DNA of 19,551 nt from Accumulibacter sp964428215 (GTDB lineage Bacteria > Pseudomonadota > Gammaproteobacteria > Burkholderiales > Rhodocyclaceae). A program made the position numbers and the translations under genes. Positions within the stretch are counted from its first letter, which is position 1. Every line of letters starts with the position of its first letter. The stretch spans positions 1-19,551 of the forward strand of contig CAYRXO010000052.1 in assembly GCA_964428215.1 (NCBI GenBank), in the 5' to 3' direction. The notes below the pieces were generated by a model. It searched no databases. It worked only from the letters and a program-made list of their open reading frames with translations, and was not told the DNA's origin. Below, one piece after another: positions 7,500-15,076 of the stretch.

Positions 7500-9326
7500 A
7501 TGTTGTCACGTCTCAGGCGAGCGACCGTGCTGCTGCTCGTCGCTCCGATCGCTTTTGCTTCCGAAGAAAACCGTAACGAACTGGACACTGTCATCGTTAC
7601 CGCCACACGCACGGCGCGTACAGCCGACGAAACGCTGACGCCGGTCACGGTCATCTCCCGCAAGGAAATCGAGCGCAGCCAGGCGCAATCGGTCGCAGAC
7701 CTGTTGGCCGGCCAGCCGGGAATCGCCCTTGCCAACAACGGTGGACAAGGCAAAACGACCAGCGTGTACCTGCGCGGTACCAACGCCGACCATGTGCTGG
7801 TGCTGGTCGATGGGGTGAAAATCGGCTCGGCCACCACCGGAATGGCCTCCTTTCAGGATCTTCCCCTGGAAATGATCGAGCGCATCGAGATCGTTCGCGG
7901 GCCGCGCTCCAGCCTGTATGGTTCAGAAGCCATCGGCGGCGTGATTCAGATTTTCACGCGCAAGGGCTCAGGTTCGCCCAGTCCCTCTTTTTCTATCGGC
8001 GGCGGCAGCTACGGCACTTGGCAGGAGTCGGCGTCGCTGTCAGGCGGTGTCGGCAAGGGCGGTTGGTATAGCCTGGGGCTGTCAGCCATCGATAGCCGGG
8101 GATTCAATGCCTGCAACGGCAAACCCGGCGCGGGATGCTACACCTTCGAGCCCGATAGGGATGGCTATCGCAACCGTTCCGGGCGACTGCGCGCCGGGTG
8201 GCGCTTCGACAACGGTACCGACATCGAAGTCAACTGGTTGCGCGCGCAGGGCACCAACCAGTATGACGGTGACTCCAACGAATCCAAGTCCGTGCAGCAG
8301 GTGCTGGGTGCAAGTCTGGGCTTTACCCTCGCTGACCTATGGCGCTCTTCTCTGCGCGTCAGCCAGAGCAACGATGATTCGGACAATTTCAAGAACGGTG
8401 CTTTCAAGTACCGCTTCAACACCCGGCGCGACCAGATTTCCTGGCAGAACGATCTTTCTCTTGCCAGCGGACACCTGCTGGTCGCGGGAGCGGACTGGCA
8501 AAACGAGCGCATCGACAGCTCCATCGCCTATCCGGTCACGTCGCGCGACAACACCGGCCTGTTCGTCCAATACCTCGTGCAACTCGTTGGGCACGATCTG
8601 CAATTTTCCGTGCGCCGCGACGACAACCAGCAGTTTGGTGGCAAAACCACCGGCGGTGTGGCCTGGGGCTACAGGCTGGCCAGCGATCTGCGTCTGACCG
8701 CTTCGTACGGCACCGCTTTCAAGGCGCCGACTTTCAACCAGTTATACTACCCCGGGTTCGGCAACGCCAGCCTGCGCCCGGAGCAATCCCGCAGTCTGGA
8801 TATCGGTCTTGCCGGTCAATCGGGCAAGAGCCGCTGGTCGCTCAATGCCTTCGAAACCCGGGTCAAGGACCTGATCGGTTTCGATGCCTCGTACATCCCG
8901 GTCAATATCGATTCCGCGCGCATCCGCGGTGTCGAGGCCGTCGGGGCGATTCACTGGCTGGACTGGGATCTGCGCGGTAGCCTGAGCCTGCTCGATCCTG
9001 AAAATCAGGCGGAAGGTGCGAACAACGGCAAGGTGCTGCCGCGCCGCGCCCGACAAAGCTTCGCATTCAATGGCGACCGTGATTTCGGCGCCTGGAGAGC
9101 GGGCGCGACCCTGCGCGGGGCGGGCAGACGCTACGATGATCTCGCCAACACCATCGCACTGGATGCTTATGCCACCCTGGATCTGCGTGCCGAATATCGA
9201 TTGAACCCCGACTGGCGGCTGCAAGCCCGGCTCGAAAACCTGTTCGACAAGCACTACGAGACCGCCTATCTGTTCAATCAGCCCGGCCGCAGTGTCTGGC
9301 TCACGCTACGTTATCAACCCCATTAG
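7500..9326 (+). CDS. btuB: TonB-dependent cobalamin receptor
   Basis: A 608-residue outer-membrane receptor for vitamin B12 or related corrinoids, powered by TonB. Residues 1-20 form a signal peptide (RATVLLLVAPIAFA). The TonB box DTVIVTAT (29-36) follows directly, then the plug domain (SVADLLAGQPGIALANNGG, VLVLVDGVKIG, IERIEIVRGPRSSLYGSEA, IGGVIQIFT), then a long beta-barrel with alternating aromatic strands. The barrel ends in LENLFDKHYETAY and WLTLRYQPH. The last residue is His rather than the usual aromatic, with Tyr three residues before the end, which is slightly unusual for BAM-dependent insertion. The cobalamin riboswitch upstream and cobB downstream support B12 rather than siderophore as substrate. 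The length is normal and the frame unbroken, so the gene looks functional. Confidence 0.93.
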   Translation: MLSRLRRATVLLLVAPIAFASEENRNELDTVIVTATRTARTADETLTPVTVISRKEIERSQAQSVADLLAGQPGIALANNGGQGKTTSVYLRGTNADHVLVLVDGVKIGSATTGMASFQDLPLEMIERIEIVRGPRSSLYGSEAIGGVIQIFTRKGSGSPSPSFSIGGGSYGTWQESASLSGGVGKGGWYSLGLSAIDSRGFNACNGKPGAGCYTFEPDRDGYRNRSGRLRAGWRFDNGTDIEVNWLRAQGTNQYDGDSNESKSVQQVLGASLGFTLADLWRSSLRVSQSNDDSDNFKNGAFKYRFNTRRDQISWQNDLSLASGHLLVAGADWQNERIDSSIAYPVTSRDNTGLFVQYLVQLVGHDLQFSVRRDDNQQFGGKTTGGVAWGYRLASDLRLTASYGTAFKAPTFNQLYYPGFGNASLRPEQSRSLDIGLAGQSGKSRWSLNAFETRVKDLIGFDASYIPVNIDSARIRGVEAVGAIHWLDWDLRGSLSLLDPENQAEGANNGKVLPRRARQSFAFNGDRDFGAWRAGATLRGAGRRYDDLANTIALDAYATLDLRAEYRLNPDWRLQARLENLFDKHYETAYLFNQPGRSVWLTLRYQPH

Positions 9327-9521
9327 CAGGGAAACGGCATGGCAACGGCACTGACCGTTCGTCAACAAACCGCCTTGGGACTGCTGTTCGCCCTGAGCAT
9401 GATCCTGATCCTGCCGCACTCTTTCGCATCGATGGAGCATCTGCCCGGCACGATCTGGGCGGTGTTCTTCATCGCCGGTGTTTTCATCCGCCGGGCCCGG
9501 CCGTTTTATGCCTTCTGCGGC

Positions 9522-9525
9522 CTGG
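9522..9525 (+). repeat. Target-site duplication, left copy (CTGG)
   Basis: CTGG directly before the left inverted repeat; an identical CTGG follows the right one at 9686-9689. Deleting the element plus one copy restores the reading frame of the host gene. If the terminal G/C is counted in the inverted repeat, the duplication would be 3 bp (CTG). Confidence 0.75.
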
Positions 9526-9685
9526 CAGCCTGTCGGACTTGACTAGGTCGGCTGCAAAATGTGGGTGAACGGCTCATTTTTCTCCGGTTCTCGGCGCGAA
9601 TAGAACAACTATTCGCTTGAAACCCGTGAAAAACTGATCTCGTTTCCCACATTTTTCGCTTCGACCCATCAAGTCCGACAGGCTG
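9526..9685. mobile_element. MITE-like 160-bp palindromic insertion
   Basis: A non-coding element bounded by perfect 17-bp inverted repeats (CAGCCTGTCGGACTTGA at 9526-9542 and its reverse complement at 9669-9685) and flanked by 4-bp CTGG duplications. Symmetry continues inward with mismatches: GGTCG then AAATGTGGG in the left arm has matching counterparts in the right arm. The centre is GCGAATAG-AACAA-CTATTCGC (9596-9616). The whole element is therefore an imperfect palindrome that as RNA would fold into one hairpin about 75 bp tall. It encodes no transposase and is presumably moved in trans by an IS with matching ends. I cannot name the parent IS family with confidence. It inactivates the membrane-protein gene of the cobalamin operon. 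Confidence 0.88.
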
Positions 9686-9689
9686 CTGG
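9686..9689 (+). repeat. Target-site duplication, right copy (CTGG)
   Basis: Partner of the CTGG at 9522-9525, directly after the right inverted repeat. Confidence 0.75.
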
Positions 9690-9965
9690 CCATCACTTTT
9701 GGCGGCGTTTCGAACTTCTGCTTCACCCCTGCCTATGGCATGCTGCTGCCATGCTGTTCTCCAGTAGCGGCTTCTACTTCTTGAGCGTTCGCTATGCCTT
9801 GTCCACCTTGGCCGAATTCCTGCCGCGACTGGAAAGCCTTTTCCCCGGCACGCTGGGCACCATGGCCCTGTACGTTGCCGCCGCTGCCGTGGTTTGTGCC
9901 GTCCGGGTGGCATCGCGCCGGCCGAAGGCCGAGGTTGCGTACACTCTTTCGCGCTGGCGCCCTCA

Positions 9966-10237
9966 GTGAGCGACAGCCGCAGAACGCGCCGCGCGCGGCG
10001 CATGGCGCGCGAGAAGGCCGTGGTGGACGCAGCCATCGCGCGCGCCACGCCAACGCGCGGCCTGTTGCCGGTTCTCACCGGCAACGGCAAGAGGAAGTCC
10101 AGTGCCGTCTTTGGCATGCTGGCACGAGCACTTGGCCACGGCATGCAGGTCGCCGTTTTCCAGTTCATCAAGGGCACGCCGAGATGAAGCACGCCTTCCG
10201 TGCCTGGGTGGGGGCGCAGCCAGGAGTCGATCTATGA
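9966..10237 (+). pseudogene. cobO: Corrinoid adenosyltransferase, centre deleted
   Basis: CobO/BtuR transfers the adenosyl group from ATP to cob(I)yrinate diamide or related corrinoids. From the GTG at 9966 (GTGA overlap with the preceding stop) the N-terminus is clear: MAREKAVVDAAIARAT, TRGLLPVLTGNGKRKSS and ARALGHGMQVAVFQFIKG. It ends after 73 codons at a TGA (10185-10187), against about 200 residues for the family. The typical C-terminal tail (EMKHAFRAWVGAQPGVDL) follows at once in another frame, from about 10181 to the TGA at 10235. The middle, roughly 110 codons by family length, is missing and the ends are out of frame. The P-loop reads GNGKRKSS where GNGKGKSS or GNGKGKTT is expected, a Gly to Arg change that suggests relaxed selection. 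The tail still overlaps the cobB start as ATGA. Confidence 0.88.
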
Positions 10238-11520
10238 TGCGCCGCTGTCCCGCGCTGCTCGTCGCCGCCCCGGCCTCGGGCCATGGCAAGACCACCGTGG
10301 TCGCCGCTCTGGCACGCTTGCACACCCGCCTGGGCCGCCGGGTGCGCGTCTTCAAATGCGGGCCCGATTTCCTTGATCCGCAAATCCATGCGCTGGCAAG
10401 CGGTGCGCCCTGCGAAAATATCGACTTCCACATGTGTGGCGATGCGGATGCGCGTTGGCGCCTGGCGCGCGTCGCCAGCGATGCCGATCTGATCCTGGTC
10501 GAGGGCGTGATGGGTCTCCACGATGGTGAGCCGGATTCCGCCGAACTGGCGCGAGCGCTCGGTCTGCCCATCCTGCTGGTGATCGATGCCGGCGCCATGG
10601 CCGGCAGCTTCGGTGCCGTCGCCTGGGGTTTGAAACATTACCGCGAGGGCGCGCCGATCAGGCACGTGCTCGCCAATCGCGTCGGTAGCGAGTATCACGC
10701 GCAGTTGTGCCGGCAAACCCTACCCGATGACATCGCCTGGGCCGGTCACCTGGCGCGCGATACGGAGGCCGCGTTGCCCGAACGCCACCTGGGCTTGCTG
10801 CCGGCGGCAGAGATTGCCGATCTCGACGCGCGCATCGAGCGCATGGCCGACCTGCTCGCTACGACATCCGCTGCCGATCTGCCGCCGGCGATCGACTTTG
10901 CCGTCTCACCCGCGCCGACCTGCGAGTCGCTGCTTGCCGGCAAGACCATCGCCGTCGCGCGCGACGCGGCCTTCTGCTTCCTCTATCCCGCCAACCTCGA
11001 ATGTCTCGCAGCGCTTGGCGCTCGACGGATTTTCTTCTCGCCGCTGGCCGACGCCGTCTTGCCCGAATGCGATGCGATCTGGCTGCCCGGCGGCTATCCC
11101 GAGCTGTATGGCCCAACGCTTGCGGCGAATACGGGCCTGCGCGCTGCGCTCAGGGCGCATGTCGGCGCTGGCAAGCCGCTCGTCGCCGAGTGCGGCGGCA
11201 TGATGACCTGCTTCGATACGCTTTACGACATGGAGGGCAGCGCGCATGCCATGTTCGACTTGCTGCCGGGCACGGTGCGCATGCAGAGCGGACTTGCCGG
11301 CTTGGGCCAGCTGTCGGCAGAACTGCCGGAAGGGCGGCTGACCGGCCACACCTTCCACTATTCGATCTGCGAGACGCCGCTCTCGCCCGCTGTTTTGGCG
11401 GACAAGACGAACGGACGTGGCGGTGAGGCCGTTTATCGCCTCGGCCGCCTGACCGCGAGTTATATCCATTTCTACTTTCCCTCGAACCCAGAAGCCGCCG
11501 CGCGGCTGTTCCTGCCATGA
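10234..11520 (+). CDS. cobB: Cobyrinate a,c-diamide synthase
   Basis: An ATP- and glutamine-dependent enzyme that amidates the a and c carboxyls of cobyrinic acid (CobB/CbiA). The 428 residues carry an N-terminal P-loop domain with APASGHGKTT at about 12-21, FKCGPDFLDP (usually KVGPDFIDP) and LVEGVMGLHDG. A C-terminal glutamine amidotransferase domain follows, with PGGYPELY, the catalytic Cys at about 320 in VAECGGMM, and the late His in YIHFYFPSNP. All expected catalytic features are present and the frame is intact. The ATG at 10234 is chosen for its AGGAG seven bases upstream and its overlap with the cobO-tail stop; an ATG one codon later is equally in frame. Hydrogenobyrinate as substrate (the aerobic route) is also possible. 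It is the last gene of the plus-strand block. Confidence 0.94.
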   Translation: MMRRCPALLVAAPASGHGKTTVVAALARLHTRLGRRVRVFKCGPDFLDPQIHALASGAPCENIDFHMCGDADARWRLARVASDADLILVEGVMGLHDGEPDSAELARALGLPILLVIDAGAMAGSFGAVAWGLKHYREGAPIRHVLANRVGSEYHAQLCRQTLPDDIAWAGHLARDTEAALPERHLGLLPAAEIADLDARIERMADLLATTSAADLPPAIDFAVSPAPTCESLLAGKTIAVARDAAFCFLYPANLECLAALGARRIFFSPLADAVLPECDAIWLPGGYPELYGPTLAANTGLRAALRAHVGAGKPLVAECGGMMTCFDTLYDMEGSAHAMFDLLPGTVRMQSGLAGLGQLSAELPEGRLTGHTFHYSICETPLSPAVLADKTNGRGGEAVYRLGRLTASYIHFYFPSNPEAAARLFLP

Positions 11521-11664
11521 GCGACCAGTGCTATTCAGAGATGTGGCAGCTGGCTGAAACCCGACGATTGTCACATCCCGGTCGATCATCCGGTATTCGA
11601 TGACCAAGCGCGTGGAAGAAGGCGGCGGCTTACCGGTTGCGTTTTGTTGATGCGGCAGGGTTCT
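11521..11664. other. Convergent gap between cobB and a GT9 gene
   Basis: These 144 bp separate the ends of two convergent genes. No stem with a U-run is visible on either strand, so no intrinsic terminator can be assigned. A minus-strand frame reads TRLVIEYRMIDRDVTIVGF, which vaguely resembles the core strands of RelE/YoeB-type toxins, but it lacks a start, a ribosome binding site and the rest of the fold. It may be a gene scar or chance. Confidence 0.5.
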
Positions 11665-12735
11665 TCATACGACCAGGATATCGTCGCCAGCCGGATTGCC
11701 CACATCATTTTGTTGCGCAGCGAGTTGATGGTAAGCGGTCAGCACCTGCTCGACAGAGATCTCGGCGACATTCTGCGCGGCGCTCTGTAACAAGCGGTGC
11801 GGTACTCCCCAGGGATACCAACGCGCGGCTTCGGAATTGCCGAACAGGCAGACCAGCGGTTTTTGCAACGCCGCGGCGATGTGCATCGCGCCACCGTCGG
11901 CACAGATCACCCGTTCGCATAATGACAGGCCGGCGATCAGTTCCTCCAGCCGACTCGTGCGGACAAAGCTGACTGGCAGGCCGCTCAAAGTGGCGGCCAG
12001 GGCTTCTGCCTTCTCGTCGTCACCCGGATGCGTGGCATTCGAGGCGCTGCCGGGGGCCCAGAAAACAAGCAGGTGCTGCGCACCATCGTTGAGCAGACGA
12101 CGGGCCAGTTCGGCAAAGCGTTCGACCGGCCAACGTTGTCGCGGCTTGCGGGCGCTGATATGCAGGCCGATCAGACGACATTTTTTGACCGACGTCGGCA
12201 GGGTGGCCAGAAGCCGTTGCTGCTGCTTCGGGTCGGCGGTGAGCGACATCGCCGGGGGCGCCTCGTCGATCCCCAGCGGCTGCAGCAAGCGGAAAACGCG
12301 CTCGACTTCGTGCCGCCCCGCTTCGGCCGGTGGCACGCTGATCCAGTTCGGGTTGCCCGACGGCAAGGCGTAGCCGACGATTTTGTCGACATGGGTCAGC
12401 GTGGCGAACTTCAACGCACTGGCCGAAAAGTCGGATGTGGCCAGCAACACCAGATCGAAAGCGCCGGCATGCAGCGTCCGGTAAACGCGCCAGCGACCGC
12501 TCAGCCAGTGCCAGAAAGATTTTTCCGCCGAACGGTGTTTGGCCTTTTCGTATACCAGAACCTGATCGATGTCGCCGTTACCGTGCAAGGCGGGTGCGTT
12601 ATAGCTGTTGACCAGCGCGGTGATGCGGGCGGCCGGGTAATGGCGGCGCAGGGCGGTGAACAGCGGCGTCGTGCACAGCAGATCGCCGATGTTGTCACGC
12701 CGGATGACCAGAATCGAGCGGGGGAGGGCGCTCAT
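11665..12735 (-). CDS. Glycosyltransferase family 9 (LPS heptosyltransferase-like)
   Basis: A 356-residue GT-B fold enzyme of the ADP-heptose:LPS heptosyltransferase family, probably acting at the cytoplasmic face of the inner membrane on the growing core. The N-terminus has SILVIRRDNIGDLLCTTPLF and the mid region GLHISARKPRQRWP; the donor-site block ADGGAMHIAAALQKPLVCLF is near the C-terminus. In family terms it is nearer to the WaaQ/RfaQ-like branch than to housekeeping WaaC/WaaF, but the sugar and acceptor cannot be read from sequence. The ATG at 12735 (MSALPRS) is 4 bp after the upstream gene; an in-frame ATG at 12762 would overlap it by 23 bp. It is the last gene of the minus-strand glycan cluster. 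Confidence 0.88.
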   Translation of the reverse strand: MSALPRSILVIRRDNIGDLLCTTPLFTALRRHYPAARITALVNSYNAPALHGNGDIDQVLVYEKAKHRSAEKSFWHWLSGRWRVYRTLHAGAFDLVLLATSDFSASALKFATLTHVDKIVGYALPSGNPNWISVPPAEAGRHEVERVFRLLQPLGIDEAPPAMSLTADPKQQQRLLATLPTSVKKCRLIGLHISARKPRQRWPVERFAELARRLLNDGAQHLLVFWAPGSASNATHPGDDEKAEALAATLSGLPVSFVRTSRLEELIAGLSLCERVICADGGAMHIAAALQKPLVCLFGNSEAARWYPWGVPHRLLQSAAQNVAEISVEQVLTAYHQLAAQQNDVGNPAGDDILVV

Positions 12736-12739
12736 CGCT

Positions 12740-13888
12740 TCAGCGGCGCGCAGAGCAGTCATATTGTCTGGCCCAACTGACGACCGGGCGCAGACGGTCG
12801 ACAAAGGCGGCAAAAGTGAATTGCTGCAGATGTTCCTGCGCCAGGACGGGCTGTAGTCGGGAGGTCGATTGTCGCAACCGTTCGATCAGGCGGGCGAAAT
12901 CCGTACCGCCATCGCGACGCGGATCGCAGTACAGATGGCCGGTCAGGCCATCGACGACCGTTTCGGTGAAGGGTGGAGCCATTGGTGCCAGTACCGGCAG
13001 ATTGCACGCTTGCGCCTCGATGACGTTCAGTCCCAGCGCCTCCTTTTCCGGCAAGCCGGTCAGCAGATAATCGAGTTGCGCATAGACGGCACGTACGTTG
13101 TGCTGATGTCCCCAGAAACGGACCTGTTTGCGCATCGGTTGTAAAGCGCGCGTCAGATCGCGAACCGAGGCGTATCCGCCGCTGCCGAAGATTTCCAGAT
13201 TGATATCCGCATGGCGTGCCAGGATCGGTACCAGCCAGGAAAACAACTGCGGAAACTGCTTGATCGGCGTCAGCCGGGAAACAATGCCCAGGGTCAGTCC
13301 GGGCCGCTTGTGCCAAACGCGGGTCGGCAGACAGGGCCTGAGCAGCGGTTCGAACATTTTCCCCAGACGATCGCGGACTTTGCGCCGATCCCAGTCGTAG
13401 CGGGAAGTTCTGTCGATCGACTCGCTGAATTTGGGCGGCGATGGGTCGAGATTGGCCAGCCCGTAAAGCGGTTGTGACCAGGTCGGCAGCCCAGCGGCGA
13501 GCAAACCTTCCCTGACCCAGGACGACACCGGGAAAACCATGTCGTGACCGGCAAATACGGCTGGATTGCGGCCTTGCACCGGCATGTGCGCGATGGCGGT
13601 CAGCAGATGTTCCGCGCGCGCACTGGCGGCTAGCAAAGCGGCCGGCATCGGGCCGTGGCTGAGCAGCCAGCGGTCTTCTGCCGCAATGAACTCAGGCAGC
13701 TTGTGGGCATCGGCAATCACTTCGATACGCAATGAATCTGGTAGGGACAGAGTCTGCCAAAACCGGGCCTGCGGGTGAGCGAGCAAGCGTGTGGGCACGC
13801 CAAGTTCTGCCAGCGCGCGCGACAGGAAGGCCGTATAGACCTCGCCCCCGCCGAAATAGGGCTGCAAGTTGATCTGCGTCAGCCGCAT
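12740..13888 (-). CDS. Glycosyltransferase family 4 (GT-B)
   Basis: A 382-residue retaining GT-B glycosyltransferase. The N-terminal acceptor domain opens with MRLTQINLQPYFGGGEVYT, the Gly-rich loop after the first strand typical of GT4. The C-terminal domain has LTLGIVSRLTPIKQFPQL, then LEIFGSGGY, and the donor-binding E-x7-E block in PEKEALGLNVIEAQACNLPV. The ATG at 13888 begins directly with the first beta-strand. It is 4 bp upstream of the GT9 gene and overlaps a possible 41-codon ORF by 10 bp. Its role is assumed to be the addition of one sugar to the LPS or glycan chain; donor and linkage are unknown. The HGPMPAALLAASARAEH region is less conserved in GT4 enzymes. Confidence 0.88.
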   Translation of the reverse strand: MRLTQINLQPYFGGGEVYTAFLSRALAELGVPTRLLAHPQARFWQTLSLPDSLRIEVIADAHKLPEFIAAEDRWLLSHGPMPAALLAASARAEHLLTAIAHMPVQGRNPAVFAGHDMVFPVSSWVREGLLAAGLPTWSQPLYGLANLDPSPPKFSESIDRTSRYDWDRRKVRDRLGKMFEPLLRPCLPTRVWHKRPGLTLGIVSRLTPIKQFPQLFSWLVPILARHADINLEIFGSGGYASVRDLTRALQPMRKQVRFWGHQHNVRAVYAQLDYLLTGLPEKEALGLNVIEAQACNLPVLAPMAPPFTETVVDGLTGHLYCDPRRDGGTDFARLIERLRQSTSRLQPVLAQEHLQQFTFAAFVDRLRPVVSWARQYDCSARR

Positions 13889-14004
13889 GGCCGGTCATTG
13901 CGCCTGAATGGTGTCGCTTGTGGCGCGACTGGCCGGGTAGTATCCGCCGATAGGCACTGCCGGAGGAAGTTGCTGAGTGCTTCCTGATCGCTGGTCCAGG
14001 TCAT
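13879..14004 (-). CDS. Possible 41-codon ORF between two glycosyltransferase genes
   Basis: The ATG at 14004 overlaps the stop of the upstream GT2 gene as ATGA, and the TGA at 13879 lies inside the first codons of the GT4 gene, so it would fill an otherwise non-coding 112-bp gap. The peptide starts MTWTSDQEALSNFLRQCLS and turns Pro/Arg-rich (RPVAPQATPFRRNDRPCG). It has no recognisable domain, signal or membrane segment. It may be a coupling peptide that lets ribosomes pass to the GT4 gene, the worn N-terminus of a lost gene, or chance. Only the two overlaps support it. Confidence 0.3.
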   Translation of the reverse strand: MTWTSDQEALSNFLRQCLSADTTRPVAPQATPFRRNDRPCG

Positions 14005-14972
14005 TTCGCGAGTCTGCTTTGCAGGGCGTAACGGGCAATGCGCCGGCGTTGGCGCCAGTTTTGGGCATTTTCCCAAAGCAGGGCGAACAGCCTGCCGTCG
14101 CGAACCTCCTGGTAACGCGCCTTGCGCCAGGCCGCATCGTCAATCTTTTCGATTTTGTGAAAAACGGTGAATGCCGAGTCGACCGTCTGATCCTTCAGCA
14201 ACGATTGCAGCACCGGCGATTCAGTCAGTCCGGCACTGAGAGCCAACAAGGTCTGTGCGTTGAAAATGCTGCTGCGAATGATCGCTTCGAGCCGTAGCCT
14301 CTTCTGCTGCTCGCCAAACCGGCGGATCGGAATGCGGTAGTAATAGAGCGGATCGGCGAGATAGGCGAGCCGTTGGGCGGCAAGCAGCACCTGCGTCGTC
14401 CAGATGACATCTTCGTGGATCAGTCGCGGTACAAAGCTGAAATGGTTTTTTTCCAGGAAATCGCGCCGGTAGAGATGCATCCAGACCATGTGCAGGAAGC
14501 GGTCGTGCGTCAGACGGGTTTGCAGCCACTCCTGGCCGGTGACGATTGCCGTTGATTGCGGCAGCTCGGGGTAGATCGGACGGTCGGGCTCGCGCCCTTC
14601 GAAGTGGTACATGGCATTGCAAAGAACCACTTCCAGATCGTTTGCCTGCCCGAGAGCGAGCATTCTGGCGTACGTGTCGGGGGCGATGAAATCGTCCGAA
14701 TCGACGAAAGCCAGCCAGGTTCCGCTCGCTGCGCGCAGTCCGCTGTTTCTGGCTGCCGAGAGGCCGCCATTTTCCTGGCGGATGATGCGCATATTGGGCA
14801 GCTTGTCGCGGTAGGCGGCGAGGATGGCCGGGCAGTCGTCGGTCGATCCGTCGTCTACGACGATCAGCTCGTCGATCGGTGGAACATGCGCCGCCAGGCT
14901 GTCGAGACAGGCAGGCAGATACGGCGCCACGTTATAGACGGGTACGACGACGGAAAGCTGGGGCGTGCTCAT
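14001..14972 (-). CDS. Glycosyltransferase family 2
   Basis: A 323-residue inverting GT-A glycosyltransferase. The start MSTPQLSVVVPVYNVAPYL and the nucleotide-binding DDGSTDD are canonical; ENGGLSAARNSGL precedes the metal-binding FVDSDD motif. The region around IHEDVIWTTQVLLAAQRL contains the likely catalytic-base ED, and the C-terminal part (about residues 230-323) is basic and helical (RQRRRIARYALQSR). A GGGGAG ribosome binding site precedes the ATG at 14972; the open sequence beyond it is rejected for lack of one. This architecture is common in capsule and LPS outer-core clusters; the sugar added is unknown. A 104-bp gap with no visible gene separates it from the FkbM gene upstream. Confidence 0.92.
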   Translation of the reverse strand: MSTPQLSVVVPVYNVAPYLPACLDSLAAHVPPIDELIVVDDGSTDDCPAILAAYRDKLPNMRIIRQENGGLSAARNSGLRAASGTWLAFVDSDDFIAPDTYARMLALGQANDLEVVLCNAMYHFEGREPDRPIYPELPQSTAIVTGQEWLQTRLTHDRFLHMVWMHLYRRDFLEKNHFSFVPRLIHEDVIWTTQVLLAAQRLAYLADPLYYYRIPIRRFGEQQKRLRLEAIIRSSIFNAQTLLALSAGLTESPVLQSLLKDQTVDSAFTVFHKIEKIDDAAWRKARYQEVRDGRLFALLWENAQNWRQRRRIARYALQSRLAK

Positions 14973-15076
14973 GCGGCTCCCCGGCAACCGGACGCTTGAG
15001 GATGTCTGTATTTTCGACGCCATAGCGGCGGGAGAAGGCTGACGCGATCACGGATGTCGAACATGGTCGGAGCGTT

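Larger units (their letters stand above)
9339..9969 (+). pseudogene. Cobalamin-operon membrane protein, interrupted and frame-broken
   Basis: A good ribosome binding site (AGGGA) and ATG at 9339 begin a hydrophobic protein (TALGLLFALSMILIL, TIWAVFFIAGVFIRR, PFYAFCGL). The frame is then interrupted at 9526 by the 160-bp palindromic element. Removing the element with one CTGG copy joins CGL directly to AITFGGVSNFCFTPAYGMLL in frame, so this was one gene. A second lesion lies near 9750: the frame runs into a stop at 9782-9784, while plausible continuing sequence (SSSGFYFLSVRYALSTLAEF, then TMALYVAAAAVVCAVRVA) is in another frame from about 9751 to the TGA at 9967. I infer a deletion there, because the product joins membrane segments abruptly. 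It resembles uncharacterised small membrane proteins I associate with betaproteobacterial cobalamin loci; no transport function is shown. Its stop overlaps the cobO start as GTGA. Confidence 0.8.

Noticed and set aside
9966..10237. cobO as a functional gene expressed by programmed frameshifting
   Set aside because: Even a frameshifted product would have only about 90 residues and lack the whole centre of the enzyme, and the P-loop is altered; a pseudogene is the simpler reading.
10906..11607. Minus-strand open frame of 233 codons over the end of cobB
   Set aside because: Antisense to the well-supported cobB amidotransferase domain; most of it is a shadow. Only the short part beyond 11520 was kept as a weak observation.
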